NCBI RefSeq assembly: GCF_000426185.1
Contig: NZ_AUEW01000004.1
Location: forward strand, 372,001-436,000
DNA length: 64,000 nucleotides
Direction: 5' to 3'
Origin: Cellulomonas sp. URHD0024
Lineage (GTDB): Bacteria; Actinomycetota; Actinomycetes; Actinomycetales; Cellulomonadaceae
A program made the translations under genes and the position numbers. The notes under the pieces were generated by a model that searched no databases, was not told where the DNA came from, and saw nothing but the letters and a program-made list of their open reading frames with translations. Position 1 is the first letter of the stretch. Every line of letters starts with the position of its first letter. Positions 10,616-18,684 of the stretch are shown piece by piece.

Positions 10616-11170
10616 TCACTGGAGGCGCCCGACGTGAGCCATCGCCTGCCGGAGCAAGACGCTCTGCCCGCCGTGCATCTCGACCTGGTTCTGCTCGGCG
10701 CACGCCTCCTCAGGCGTCATCCACGCGAGGTCGATCGCATTCTGCTGCGGTCGGCAGTCGCCCAGCACCGGCACCACGTAGGCCAGCGACACCGCGTGCT
10801 GGCGCGGGTCGTGGTACGGCGTGACACCCGGGGTCGGGAAGTACTCGGCGACCGTGAACGGCTGTGGCGACGCGGGGATCTGCGGCAGGGCGACGGGCCC
10901 GAGGTCCTTCTCGATGTGCCGCACGAGGGCATCACGCACCCGCTCGTGGTACATCACCCGTCCCGACACCAGTGCGCGGGACATCACGCCCTCGGAGGTG
11001 ACCCGCAGCAGCAGACCGACGGAGATCACGTCCCCGGAGTCGTCCACCCGCACGGGGATCGCGTCGACGTACAGGATCGGCAGCTGCGAGCGGACGCGGG
11101 TGATGTCGTCGGCGCTCAACCAGCCGGAGGGGCGTTCGGGTTCCCGGGGGAACTCGGCGGAAGCAGTCAC
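10616..11170 (-). CDS. Nudix-fold protein of the DUF4916 type
   Basis: 184-residue soluble protein recognisable as the actinobacterial DUF4916/Nudix-like family (WLSADDITRVRSQLPILYVDAIPV near the start). The segment aligning with the Nudix box reads GRVMYHE, seven residues, then RHIEKDLG. Gly, the first Glu and the Arg are in place, but the usual catalytic Glu pair is replaced by Lys-Asp, so pyrophosphohydrolase activity is doubtful (inference). The GTG start at 11170 is preceded by TAGACA on the minus strand (11182-11177), 7 bases away, a leaderless pattern. Convergent with the ABC-F gene. Confidence 0.8.
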   Translation of the reverse strand: MTASAEFPREPERPSGWLSADDITRVRSQLPILYVDAIPVRVDDSGDVISVGLLLRVTSEGVMSRALVSGRVMYHERVRDALVRHIEKDLGPVALPQIPASPQPFTVAEYFPTPGVTPYHDPRQHAVSLAYVVPVLGDCRPQQNAIDLAWMTPEEACAEQNQVEMHGGQSVLLRQAMAHVGRLQ

Positions 11171-11318
11171 GCCCCATGTCTACCCCGCGGGCGGCCGCCG
11201 GGGCCTGTCGGCGCGCTGCGCTCGCTCTCGTGAGGTGTGCATCACGTCCGGCCCGGGGAATAGTCCACGGCGGCGAGACGCTCTACCACTCGGTATACGA
11301 GGAGTGGAGGGAAACGTC

Positions 11319-11684
11319 ATGGCGACTATCGAGGTCACCGATTCGACGATCGGCCCGACGATCCGGGACAACGGGATCGTCCTGATCGACTTCTGGGCCG
11401 AGTGGTGTGGTCCGTGCAAGCGGTTCGGTCCCGTGTTCGAGGCATCGTCCGAGGAGCACCCGGACATCGTGCACGCGAAGGTCGACACCGAGGCTGAGCA
11501 GGAGCTCGCCATGCAGCTCCAGATCTTCTCGATCCCGACGCTGATGGGTTTCCGCGACGGCATCCAGGTGTTCAGCCAGGCTGGGGCCCTGCCTGCACCG
11601 ATGCTGGAGCAGGTCGTCCAGGGCATCAAGGCGCTCGACATGGACGAGGTCCGAGCGGCGATAGCCGCGAAGGCGAACGCCTGA
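11319..11684 (+). CDS. trxA: Thioredoxin
   Basis: Cytosolic dithiol-disulfide oxidoreductase of 121 residues. Active site WAEWCGPCK with Cys30 and Cys33; the cis-proline loop is SIPTLMGF. The last 15 residues (MDEVRAAIAAKANA) are a short helical extension beyond the usual 105-110 residue fold. Start ATG 11319 follows a purine-rich GGAGTGGAGGGA site. A perfect 16-bp hairpin terminator follows directly, so it is probably transcribed alone. Confidence 0.93.
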   Translation: MATIEVTDSTIGPTIRDNGIVLIDFWAEWCGPCKRFGPVFEASSEEHPDIVHAKVDTEAEQELAMQLQIFSIPTLMGFRDGIQVFSQAGALPAPMLEQVVQGIKALDMDEVRAAIAAKANA

Positions 11685-11698
11685 TCTGAGCCGACACC

Positions 11699-11734
11699 GA
11701 AGGCCGGTCGCTCCCGACGGAGCGACCGGCCTTC
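11699..11734 (+). terminator. Rho-independent-type terminator after trxA
   Basis: A 16-bp perfect stem (11699-11714 with 11719-11734) closes a CGAC loop. T-residues follow only weakly (cgtcgtt), as usual in high-GC actinobacteria. Confidence 0.85.
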
Positions 11735-11827
11735 GTCGTTCCTGCCTGCGTGCGGGCTGCCCGCTCTGCACGCCTCCTCGCGAGCCGAACCATGGCTTCG
11801 GAGCGTTCGCTGAGTCCAGCTGTGGGG

Positions 11828-11910
11828 TGCGGGAGACGGGAGTCGAACCCGCACGCCCTCTCGGGCACCAGGACCTAAACCTGGCGTGGCTGCCATTTCA
11901 CCACTCCCGC
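11828..11910 (-). tRNA. tRNA-Leu (anticodon TAG)
   Basis: Read on the minus strand the gene has acceptor stem GCGGGAG/CTCCCGC, anticodon loop TTTAGGT between CCAGG and CCTGG (anticodon TAG, reads CUA), a long variable arm (TGCCCGAGAGGGCGT) that marks a class II tRNA, and a GGTTCGACTCC T-arm. Discriminator A. The 3' CCA is not encoded. Confidence 0.95.
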
Positions 11911-11932
11911 GACGGGCCCGAGGGCCCGAGCA

Positions 11933-12400
11933 TCACGCCACCTTGAGGTCCTTGCGTAGCTTCGCGACGTGCCCGGTGGCCTTGACGTTGTACTGCGCCA
12001 GCTCGACGCGGCCCTCGGGGTCGACGACGACCGTCGAGCGGATCACGCCCGTCACCGTCTTGCCGTACAGCGACTTCTCACCCCAGGCGCCCCAACCCTC
12101 CAGCACCGACCGATCGGGGTCCGAGGCCAGCGGGAACGTCAGGTGCTCGGCCTCGACGAACTTCTCGAGGGCCGGCAGGTCGTCGGGGGAGATGCCGACC
12201 ACCGCGTAGCCGGCCGCCTGCAGCGACGCCAGGTTGTCGCGGAAGTCGCACGCCTGTGTGGTGCAGCCCGGGGTCATGGCCGCCGGGTAGAAGTAGACGA
12301 TCACGTGGCGGCCCCGCAGGTCCGACAGTGTGACGCTGCCTCCGTCGGCGGTCGTGAGCGTGAAGTCGGGCGCGATGTCGCCGACGGCGAGGCGGGGCAC
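11933..12400 (-). CDS. bcp: Thiol peroxidase of the Bcp/PrxQ family
   Basis: Reduces hydrogen peroxide and organic hydroperoxides using thiols. 155 residues; peroxidatic Cys46 in YPAAMTPGCTTQACDF and resolving Cys51 five residues later, the atypical 2-Cys arrangement of this branch; no signal peptide. The GTG start at 12400 has an AGGAG site upstream. Thioredoxin, encoded 250 bases away on the other strand, is the usual electron donor of this family (known), but the two genes are not in one operon. Confidence 0.95.
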   Translation of the reverse strand: MPRLAVGDIAPDFTLTTADGGSVTLSDLRGRHVIVYFYPAAMTPGCTTQACDFRDNLASLQAAGYAVVGISPDDLPALEKFVEAEHLTFPLASDPDRSVLEGWGAWGEKSLYGKTVTGVIRSTVVVDPEGRVELAQYNVKATGHVAKLRKDLKVA

Positions 12401-12582
12401 GGTGTCTCCTGGTGACGGGCGGTGGATGCGTCGTCATCGTACGACGGACGAAGACAGCAGGTCCGACGGCCTCGACGGGCCGGACCCGGCTCGACCGGGT
12501 GCTCCGCGCGGCGCCTTGCCGGAGGCGCGACGTGGTGGTGCCATGAGGGATCGAAACACCACCGACCGCGGAGGAGGTCACG

Positions 12583-12807
12583 ATGAGCGAGGACGACGCC
12601 CAGCCGTCGGTGCAGGCGACCGATGCCGACGACACGACGCAGCCGGTGAAGGACCTCCTCGCCGAGCACGTGCCTCTGGCGCTGCTGGTAGACCTGGTCG
12701 CGCCGGAGTCGACGTCGGCCGAGATCCTCGAGTCCGAGGGTCTGCCCGAGGTCGCCTGGTGGGAGCCGGAGGAGGGTTCCGCGCCCACCGACGATCCGGA
12801 ACCGTGA
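12583..12807 (+). CDS. Small acidic protein, unknown function
   Basis: 74 residues, strongly acidic (about a quarter Asp/Glu), with a central hydrophobic stretch LLAEHVPLALLVDLVAP and a Trp pair in EVAWWEPEEG. No cysteines, signal peptide or recognised domain. It is likely a real gene because a very strong GGAGGAGG site lies 5 bases before the ATG and the reading frame has normal high-GC codon use. It lies between bcp (opposite strand) and tRNA-Lys. Confidence 0.7.
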   Translation: MSEDDAQPSVQATDADDTTQPVKDLLAEHVPLALLVDLVAPESTSAEILESEGLPEVAWWEPEEGSAPTDDPEP

Positions 12808-12832
12808 CGGTCGTCACGACCGAAGGGTCCGA

Positions 12833-12863
12833 TTGGCAGTTCGGGCGACTCGCCTGGTAACTT
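12833..12863 (+). promoter_or_regulatory. Promoter of tRNA-Lys
   Basis: TTGGCA at 12833-12838 and TAACTT at 12858-12863 are -35 and -10 like with a 19-base gap, ending 9 bases before the mature tRNA 5' end. The spacing is a little long; the -10 is the more convincing half. Confidence 0.5.
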
Positions 12864-12872
12864 TCTCTCCGC

Positions 12873-12948
<76 letters not shown>

Positions 12949-12957
12949 CACGTGACC

Positions 12958-12987
12958 AGCGGCCTCATCCTTCGGATGGGGCCGCTC
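12958..12987 (+). terminator. Terminator after tRNA-Lys
   Basis: A 13-bp stem (12958-12970 with 12975-12987, one G-T pair) capped by a TTCG tetraloop starts 10 bases after the tRNA. Only a weak T tract follows. Confidence 0.85.
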
Positions 12988-13098
12988 GGTCGTTCGCGGG
13001 GGATCGCCAGAGGCGCGAGCGCCCGCCAGCCGCGCACGGCGGTCGCGGCACCCGGCATCGGGCCGGCGGGCGACGGTGGCGCCGCCCGCCGGGGGCTC

Positions 13099-14100
13099 TC
13101 AGGAAGCCAGGGCGCCGTCGCTCGAGAGCACCAGCCCGATCGCGGCGTCGCCCTTGAGCACGGCTTGGCCGATGAGCCCGAAGTCGTAGGACTTGAAGTC
13201 CGCGAACTGCAGGCCGTACTTGTCCTCGAGCCCGGGCTGGCAGAACGGACGCTCGGGGCATTCGGCGGGCCCGGCCAGCACCAGGCCGCCGCAAGTCGCG
13301 GCCAGGTCGCTGAGCGTCTTCACGCCGTGCGCCTCGGCGAACTTGTCGGTCACGGCGAACGCGTTCTGGTCCTGCGCCGCGGAGGCGGTCCCGACGGTGA
13401 GGCCTGCGGCCTCGGCGAGGGGCTTGAGCGCCGCGACCGTGGCGTCGACGTCCCCGGAGGCGACCGACGGTGCATCCGCCCCGTTGGCCTTCGCGTTGAG
13501 GAAGTCGGCGAGCGTGGCCGCGTACTCGGGCACGGCCGCCAGGGTGCCGTCCTGGAGCGCGGGCAGGTAGGTCTCCCGGTTGCCGATCGTCTGAACGGTC
13601 GCCTTGAAGCCGGCCGTACGCAGGACCTCCGCGTAGATCTCGGCGAGCGTCGAGCTCTCCGAGAAGTTCGCGGCGCCGACCGTCAGCGAGGTTCCCGCTC
13701 CTGCCGCGGAGTCCGGCGCGGCGAGCTTCTCTTTCGTCACGAACTCCTTGGCCACCTCGCTCGACGTGCGCCGGTCGATGTCGACCGCCTTGTTCAGCTG
13801 GATCAGCGTGTCCGTGTCGAGGGCGGCCGAGACCGTGTCGAGGGTCTTGACGAGGGCCGGGTTGGCGTCTGCGGCCGCCTTGTTCACGGCCGGGATGATG
13901 TTGTCGGCGTTCTGCAGACCCTTGTCGTCCGTGAGGACGACGAGCTTGTCGCCGGCCACCGGGTCGCACGCGGCGATGGCGGTGGCGCCGGGCGCCGTGG
14001 TCTCGGCCTTGCCTCCACCGGATCCGGGCGACCCGCAGGCGCCGAGCACCAGGGTGGCTGCGGCGACCAGAGTCAGGACGGCTGTGCGGGATGCTCGCAT
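13099..14100 (-). CDS. Glycine-betaine/choline-type ABC transporter binding lipoprotein, circularly permuted
   Basis: 333 residues with a lipoprotein signal (LVLGAC, Cys22). The body belongs to the OpuBC/OpuCC family of osmoprotectant-binding proteins. Segment order is unusual. Family members end with a segment like the one found here at residues 51-126 (KLVVLTDDKG, IIPAVNK, LIQLNKAVDID, VAKEFVTKEKL). They begin with what here starts at residue 137 (SLTVGAANFSESSTLAEIY, then IGNRETYLPALQDG). The chain stops at SSDGALAS, exactly where relatives run on into the DLVVLEDDKG-like segment. This looks like a circular permutation within an intact two-lobe fold. It precedes two permease genes on the same strand; the ATPase gene is divergent. 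Confidence 0.88.
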   Translation of the reverse strand: MRASRTAVLTLVAAATLVLGACGSPGSGGGKAETTAPGATAIAACDPVAGDKLVVLTDDKGLQNADNIIPAVNKAAADANPALVKTLDTVSAALDTDTLIQLNKAVDIDRRTSSEVAKEFVTKEKLAAPDSAAGAGTSLTVGAANFSESSTLAEIYAEVLRTAGFKATVQTIGNRETYLPALQDGTLAAVPEYAATLADFLNAKANGADAPSVASGDVDATVAALKPLAEAAGLTVGTASAAQDQNAFAVTDKFAEAHGVKTLSDLAATCGGLVLAGPAECPERPFCQPGLEDKYGLQFADFKSYDFGLIGQAVLKGDAAIGLVLSSDGALAS

Positions 14101-14171
14101 GGTGCTCTCCTCGGGCTGTTGGGCGGGGAGGGAAGGTTCCCGGAGGCGGCGGTGGTGCCGTCGCCGATGAG

Positions 14172-14939
14172 TCAGGAGGATGGGCTGGGCCCATTCGATC
14201 CGCTGGTGACGGGCTCGGCAACCGGTGAGGATCGGCCCGGCCGGCTCCGCGTGCGGCCTGTGGACGTCTCGCGGGCGAGCGAGCGCAGCCCGGCCGGGGT
14301 GGACAGGTGCTGCACGAGGGCCAGGAGGCCCTCGACGATCAGGCACAGCGCGGCGACCAGCAGGCCGCCGGCAAGCACCTGACCGTAGTTCTCCGTGCCG
14401 AAGCCCGCGACGACGATGGAGCCGAGGCTGCGACCGCCGACCAGGGCCGCGAGCGGCACGGTGGCGACCACCTGCACCGACGCGGTGCGCAGGCCGGCGG
14501 CGATCAGCGGGATCGCGAGCGGGACCTCGACCGCCCAGAGGCTTCGCGCACCGGACATCCCGACCCCCCGTGCGGCGTCGCGCACGTCGGCGTCGACGTC
14601 ACCGAGCCCGGTCACCGTGTTGGTCAGCAGCGGTGGGACGGCGAAGACCGCGCAGGCCAGCACGGTCGCGGTGTTGCCGAAGAGCCCGCTCGCAGCCAGC
14701 AGCGTGAGCAGGGCGAGCGTCGGCAGCGCTCGTGTGGTGTTCGCGACGACGACGCCGATCTTCGCGCCGCGTCGGCGATGCCCGAGCCACAGGGCCAGGG
14801 GCATGGACACGACCGCGGCGAGCAGCACGGCGAGCGCGGAGACGATGACATGGGCCTTGGTGAGGGCGAGGACGCCGTTGCGACCGGTCCAGTTGAGGGG
14901 GTCGTTCAACCACGCCAGAGCGTCCTGGAAGACGTTCAT
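14172..14939 (-). CDS. Osmoprotectant ABC transporter permease (OpuBB/ProW-like)
   Basis: 255 residues with five or six hydrophobic segments and the coupling helix region DVDADVRDAARGVGMSGARSLWAVEVPLA, the EAA-type loop that contacts the ATPase. C-terminal 35 residues are Arg/Ser/Pro-rich and cytoplasmic. It lies 1 base downstream of the other permease gene and 71 bases upstream of the binding-protein gene, so the three form one minus-strand operon. Substrate is probably glycine betaine, choline or a related osmolyte (by family). Confidence 0.88.
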   Translation of the reverse strand: MNVFQDALAWLNDPLNWTGRNGVLALTKAHVIVSALAVLLAAVVSMPLALWLGHRRRGAKIGVVVANTTRALPTLALLTLLAASGLFGNTATVLACAVFAVPPLLTNTVTGLGDVDADVRDAARGVGMSGARSLWAVEVPLAIPLIAAGLRTASVQVVATVPLAALVGGRSLGSIVVAGFGTENYGQVLAGGLLVAALCLIVEGLLALVQHLSTPAGLRSLARETSTGRTRSRPGRSSPVAEPVTSGSNGPSPSS

Positions 14940-14940
14940 G

Positions 14941-15615
14941 TCACACCGGACTCTCGACGCGGGACCACGGCGTCAGTCGGCGGCCGACTCCGGCCAGGAC
15001 CAGGTCGAGGACGAGGGCGAGCAGGAGGCACAAGACCGTCGCAGTCATGATCTCCGCGTGGTAGTTGCTCCGGAACCCCCGGAACATCAGCTGCCCGAGG
15101 CCCCCGTAGCCCACGACGACGCCTACGGTCACGAGGGCCACGGTGGTCACGGTCGCCAGGCGCAGACCCGCGACGATGCTCGGAAGTGCCTGCGGGAACT
15201 CCACGGAGACCAGCAACCGGCCGCGCCCGTATCCCATTCCGCGAGCAGCGTCGAGGACGGCAGGATCCACGCCCTGCAGCCCGACGAGCACGTTGCGGGT
15301 GAGCACCAGGAGCGCGTAGGAGACGAGCCCGATGAGCACCGTCGTGCGCTTGATGCCCGTGTACGGCGCGAGGATCGCGAACAGGGCGAGTGACGGGATC
15401 GTGTACAGGACGCCGGCCACGCCCAGCACCGGTCCGGCCAGCCTCGGGCGAAGGTGCGCGAGCGCGGCGAGCGGCAGCGCGAGCACGAACGCGATCGCCA
15501 CGGCCTCGAGCGTCAGCGAGATGTGCTGCTCGAGGGCGTGCGCGATGTCAGCGCTGTTGCGCTCGACGTACTGCCAGGAGAACCACGGGTTGGGTGGTGC
15601 CTCGCGCAGAAGCAT
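14941..15615 (-). CDS. Osmoprotectant ABC transporter permease (OpuBD/ProW-like)
   Basis: 224 residues, first gene of the minus-strand transporter operon. Begins MLLREAPPNPWFSWQYVERN, followed by membrane segments and the EAA-type loop DPAVLDAARGMGYGRGRLLVSVEFPQALP. A much longer open frame extends upstream but is the antisense shadow of the ATPase gene. ATG 15615 is chosen from family length and from TAGGGT on the minus strand (15628-15623), ending 8 bases before it: a leaderless promoter facing the ATPase promoter. Confidence 0.88.
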   Translation of the reverse strand: MLLREAPPNPWFSWQYVERNSADIAHALEQHISLTLEAVAIAFVLALPLAALAHLRPRLAGPVLGVAGVLYTIPSLALFAILAPYTGIKRTTVLIGLVSYALLVLTRNVLVGLQGVDPAVLDAARGMGYGRGRLLVSVEFPQALPSIVAGLRLATVTTVALVTVGVVVGYGGLGQLMFRGFRSNYHAEIMTATVLCLLLALVLDLVLAGVGRRLTPWSRVESPV

Positions 15616-15729
15616 GGTCAGAACCCTAGGGGGACGCACTGACACGCGCACCAGGCACTCGGCCAGCTCTGCGCGCCGGAGGCCCGTCCGACAGTGCGGG
15701 TGGCACACGCACCGACTAGCGTCCCAGAG
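15616..15729. promoter_or_regulatory. Divergent promoter region of the osmoprotectant transporter
   Basis: TAGGGT on the minus strand (15628-15623) and TAGCGT on the plus strand (15717-15722) sit 8 bases before the permease and ATPase starts, about 90 bases apart. No clear operator palindrome is visible between them. Confidence 0.55.
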
Positions 15730-16776
15730 GTGGCCGACGAACCCGCGATCAGCTTCGAGCACGTGCGCAAGGTGTACTCGGCGCGCACGCAGGACGCCAG
15801 GGACGCGTCCGCGGTCGACGACCTGACCCTCGCGGTCCGGCCGCACGAGGTGCTCGTCCTGGTCGGTCCGTCGGGCTGCGGCAAGTCGACGACGCTCCGG
15901 ATGGCGAACCGGCTCGTCGAGCCCACGTCGGGGCGGATCCTGCTGGAGGGCGAGGACGTCACGCGCGTGGACCCGGTGAAGCTCCGGCGACGGATGGGCT
16001 ACGTGATCCAGAACGTCGGGCTGTTCCCGCACCGGACGGTCGCGCAGAACGTCGCGACGGTCCCCGGTCTGCTCGGGTGGGACCGCAAGCGCACGGCGGC
16101 GCGCGTCGAGGAGCTGCTCGACCTGGTCGGCCTGCCCCCCCAGAGGTACGCGCGCCGCTACCCGCACGAGCTGTCCGGTGGTGAGCGTCAGCGGGTCGGG
16201 GTCGCGCGCGCCCTGGCCACCGACCCGCCCGTGCTGCTCATGGACGAGCCGTTCGGTGCGGTCGACCCGGTCGGCAGACGGCACCTGCAGGCGGAGTTCG
16301 CGCGCATCCAGCGAGCCCTCGGGATCACGGTGATCCTGGTGACCCACGACATCGACGAGGCGGTGCGGATGGCGGACCGCGTGGCGGTGCTGAGCACGGG
16401 CGCGCACATCGAGCAGCTGGCCGCGCCGCTCGACGTCGTGGCGCGTCCGGCGTCCGCCGCAGTCTCCGACCTGGTCGGGCGCGGGCGCACGGCCCGGCTG
16501 CTCGCGCTCGGTCGCCTCGAGCTCGCGGATCTCGCCCCCGTGGCGGGCGACGTGCACGGGGAGCCGGTCACGGTCGGCACGGAGCTGGGCGACGTCCTGC
16601 ACGCATTCGTCGGTGCGACGCAGACCGTGCCGGTCGTGGACGCGACGGGCACGGTCGTCGGCAGTGCGACCCCCGCGACGGTCGTCCGGGCGCTCGACCG
16701 GGTGACCTCCGGCCAGCCAGACGAGACGCAGGTCACTGACCTCACCGACGCCCCCGTCGGTACAGTGCGCTCGTGA
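15730..16776 (+). CDS. Osmoprotectant ABC transporter ATP-binding protein (OpuBA/ProV-like)
   Basis: 348 residues. P-loop GPSGCGKST (46-54), Q-loop VIQNVGLFPHRT, signature LSGGERQRV, Walker B VLLMDEPFGAVD, switch histidine ILVTHDIDEA. The C-terminal 60 residues look like a single CBS-like half domain (TVPVVDATGTVVGSATP), the ionic-strength sensor in this family. GTG 15730 is favoured over GTG 15694 because TAGCGT (15717-15722) ends 8 bases before it. Divergent from the two permease genes and binding-protein gene, with which it should form the complex. Confidence 0.92.
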   Translation: MADEPAISFEHVRKVYSARTQDARDASAVDDLTLAVRPHEVLVLVGPSGCGKSTTLRMANRLVEPTSGRILLEGEDVTRVDPVKLRRRMGYVIQNVGLFPHRTVAQNVATVPGLLGWDRKRTAARVEELLDLVGLPPQRYARRYPHELSGGERQRVGVARALATDPPVLLMDEPFGAVDPVGRRHLQAEFARIQRALGITVILVTHDIDEAVRMADRVAVLSTGAHIEQLAAPLDVVARPASAAVSDLVGRGRTARLLALGRLELADLAPVAGDVHGEPVTVGTELGDVLHAFVGATQTVPVVDATGTVVGSATPATVVRALDRVTSGQPDETQVTDLTDAPVGTVRS

Positions 16777-17696
16777 CGCCCACCACCGCCCGCCTCGCCC
16801 TCGCCACCTGTGCCGAGCTGCCCGATCTCGACCCGGACGACCACGCACTGCGTGACGCGCTCGCCGAGCGAGGGGTCGCGATCGAGGCGGTCGTCTGGGA
16901 CGACCCGACGATCGACTGGGGCACGTACACGCACGTGCTGATCCGTTCGACGTGGGACTACACCGAGCGGCCGGCGCAGTTCGCCGACTGGACCCGCCGG
17001 GTGGAGCGGACGAGCACGCTGCTCAACCCCGCCACCGTCGTCGGCTGGAACATCGACAAGCAGTACCTGCGGGACCTGGAGAACGCTGGTCTGCCGATCG
17101 TGCCGACCATCTGGCTCGACCCGGAGCGCAACTTCGACTCCCGCGCCATCCACACCCGGTTCCCGGCCTTCGGCGACTTCGTCATCAAGCCCACCGTCAG
17201 CGCCGGCTCCCGCGACACGGGCCGGTACAACGCGGGCGTCACCCAGCAGCGGTCCATGGCGATCACCCACGCGAAGAACCTGCTCGGCGTCGGCCGGCGG
17301 GTGATGATCCAGCGCTACCTGCGCAACGTCGACACGACCGGCGAGACCGGGCTCGTCTACGTCGACGGTGAGTTCAGCCACTCGGTGCGCAAGAACGCCC
17401 TTCTTGAGGGGCCCTACCGCGTGGGGCTCGCGGACGAGCTGTACCGCCAGGAGATCATGACCGCGCGAGAGGCGAACGACGCAGAGCGCGAACTGGCCGA
17501 CCGGGTCGTCGCGGCACTGCCGGATGTCATCCCCGGCGTCGACGGGCCGCTCCTGTACACGCGCGTCGACCTGATCCCCGATGACGACGGCACCCCCGTG
17601 GTCCTCGAGGTCGAGCTGACCGAGCCGTCGTTGTTCTTCGCGCACGCAGAGGGTTCGGTGCAGCGGTTCGCCGACGCCGTCGCGGCGCGTCTCTGA
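16773..17696 (+). CDS. ATP-grasp ligase (glutathione synthase/DcsG-like)
   Basis: 307 residues. Carries ATP-grasp elements: FVIKPTVSAGSRDTGRY (phosphate/ATP loop), VMIQRYLRNVDTTGETGLVYVDGEFSHSVRK, and the acidic metal-binding end VVLEVELTEPSLFF. Closest in feel to the DcsG/glutathione-synthase-like ATP-grasp family that joins carboxylates to amines or thiols; the substrate is unknown. The GTG start overlaps the ATPase stop (GTGA), but TACAGT at 16761-16766, 7 bases upstream, gives it a possible leaderless promoter inside the end of that gene, so it may be independent of the transporter. Confidence 0.82.
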   Translation: MTPTTARLALATCAELPDLDPDDHALRDALAERGVAIEAVVWDDPTIDWGTYTHVLIRSTWDYTERPAQFADWTRRVERTSTLLNPATVVGWNIDKQYLRDLENAGLPIVPTIWLDPERNFDSRAIHTRFPAFGDFVIKPTVSAGSRDTGRYNAGVTQQRSMAITHAKNLLGVGRRVMIQRYLRNVDTTGETGLVYVDGEFSHSVRKNALLEGPYRVGLADELYRQEIMTAREANDAERELADRVVAALPDVIPGVDGPLLYTRVDLIPDDDGTPVVLEVELTEPSLFFAHAEGSVQRFADAVAARL

Positions 17697-17798
17697 GCCG
17701 CAGCCGGCGGCCCATGGACGGGCGCGGGACCGATGCCAGAAGTCGGCGACCCCTCAGGTACACTTCTCGACGCCCCGGCGTACGCGTCGGGGGATCGT

Positions 17799-17875
17799 GG
17801 TGGCTATAGCTCAGGTGGTAGAGCACCTGGTTGTGGTCCAGGGGGTCGCGGGTTCAAGTCCCGTTAGCCACCCCA
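17799..17875 (+). tRNA. tRNA-His (anticodon GTG)
   Basis: Acceptor GTGGCTA/TAGCCAC with the extra 5' G (17799) opposite discriminator C (17872), as required for tRNA-His. Anticodon loop TTGTGGT gives GTG. T-arm GGGTTCAAGTCCC; CCA encoded at 17873-17875. A TACACT hexamer at 17759-17764 is a likely -10. Confidence 0.96.
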
Positions 17876-17948
17876 TCGCGTCGGGCGTCGACCATCCGTG
17901 GTCGGCGCCCGTCGCCGTTCCCGCCTGAGCGTGCGCAAGGCGCGGGGG

Positions 17949-18620
17949 TCACCCCTCGGACAGCAGTGCACCCTTGACGGACGTCGCGACGACCTCGGCG
18001 GCAATCCGCTTCGCTGCTGCGGAGTCAGGTCCCGGCTGCGCGGGCAGCAGCGCCGCGCGGTAGTACCGGAGCTCGTCGATGCTCTCGAGGATGTCGGCCA
18101 GCGCGCGGTGACCGCCGTTCTTGCGCGGCGACGCGAAGTAGACGCGTGGGTACCAGCGGCGTGCGAGCTCCTTGATCGAGGAGACGTCGATGACCCGGTA
18201 GTGCAGGTGGTCGACCAGCTCGGGCATGTCGCGGTCGAGGAACGACTTGTCCGTGCCCACCGAGTTGCCTGCCAAGGGCGCCTTGCCTGGTTCCGGCACC
18301 CACTCGCGGATGTAGGCGAGCACCTGCTGCTCGGCGTCGGCCAACGTGGTGCCACCGGCGAGCTCGTCGAGGAGGCCGGACGTCGTGTGCATCGCGCGGA
18401 CGAAGTCGTTCATCTGCACGAGCGACTCGGCCGGCGGGGCGATGATGACGTCGATGCCCTCGCCGAGGACGGTCAGCTCGGAGTCCGTGACCACCGCGGC
18501 GACCTCGACGAGCGCGTCGGCCCCCAGGTCGAGGCCTGTCATCTCGCAGTCGATCCAGACGATGCGGTCGGCGCTCTCATGGCCGGTGGGTGCGGGTGCG
18601 GGAGTCGGCGTGCTGCTCAC
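17949..18620 (-). CDS. orn: Oligoribonuclease
   Basis: 3'-5' exonuclease of the DEDDh family that degrades 2-5 nt RNAs, including pGpG from cyclic di-GMP. 223 residues from GTG 18620. Metal-binding acidic motifs: [26 protein letters not shown], and GGHRALADI with the catalytic His; YYRAALL near the end. An upstream in-frame start would add seven residues, but TAGGCT on the minus strand (18633-18628) lies 8 bases before GTG 18620. Divergent from the PAP2 gene 64 bases away. Confidence 0.95.
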   Translation of the reverse strand: MSSTPTPAPAPTGHESADRIVWIDCEMTGLDLGADALVEVAAVVTDSELTVLGEGIDVIIAPPAESLVQMNDFVRAMHTTSGLLDELAGGTTLADAEQQVLAYIREWVPEPGKAPLAGNSVGTDKSFLDRDMPELVDHLHYRVIDVSSIKELARRWYPRVYFASPRKNGGHRALADILESIDELRYYRAALLPAQPGPDSAAAKRIAAEVVATSVKGALLSEG

Positions 18621-18684
18621 GCTGGTCAGCCTAGGGGTCACGGCGGTGCAATGCGTCCGGGCGCGACCGCGCTAGCGTCGCGTC

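Noticed and set aside
11828..11910. tRNA genes as mobile-element attachment sites
   Set aside because: No integrase gene, no repeated tRNA 3' end and no change of gene content was seen beside any of the four tRNAs.
15616..16848. Upstream extension of the minus-strand permease frame to 16848
   Set aside because: The extra 410 residues are antisense to the ATPase gene; family length and the TAGGGT hexamer place the start at 15615.
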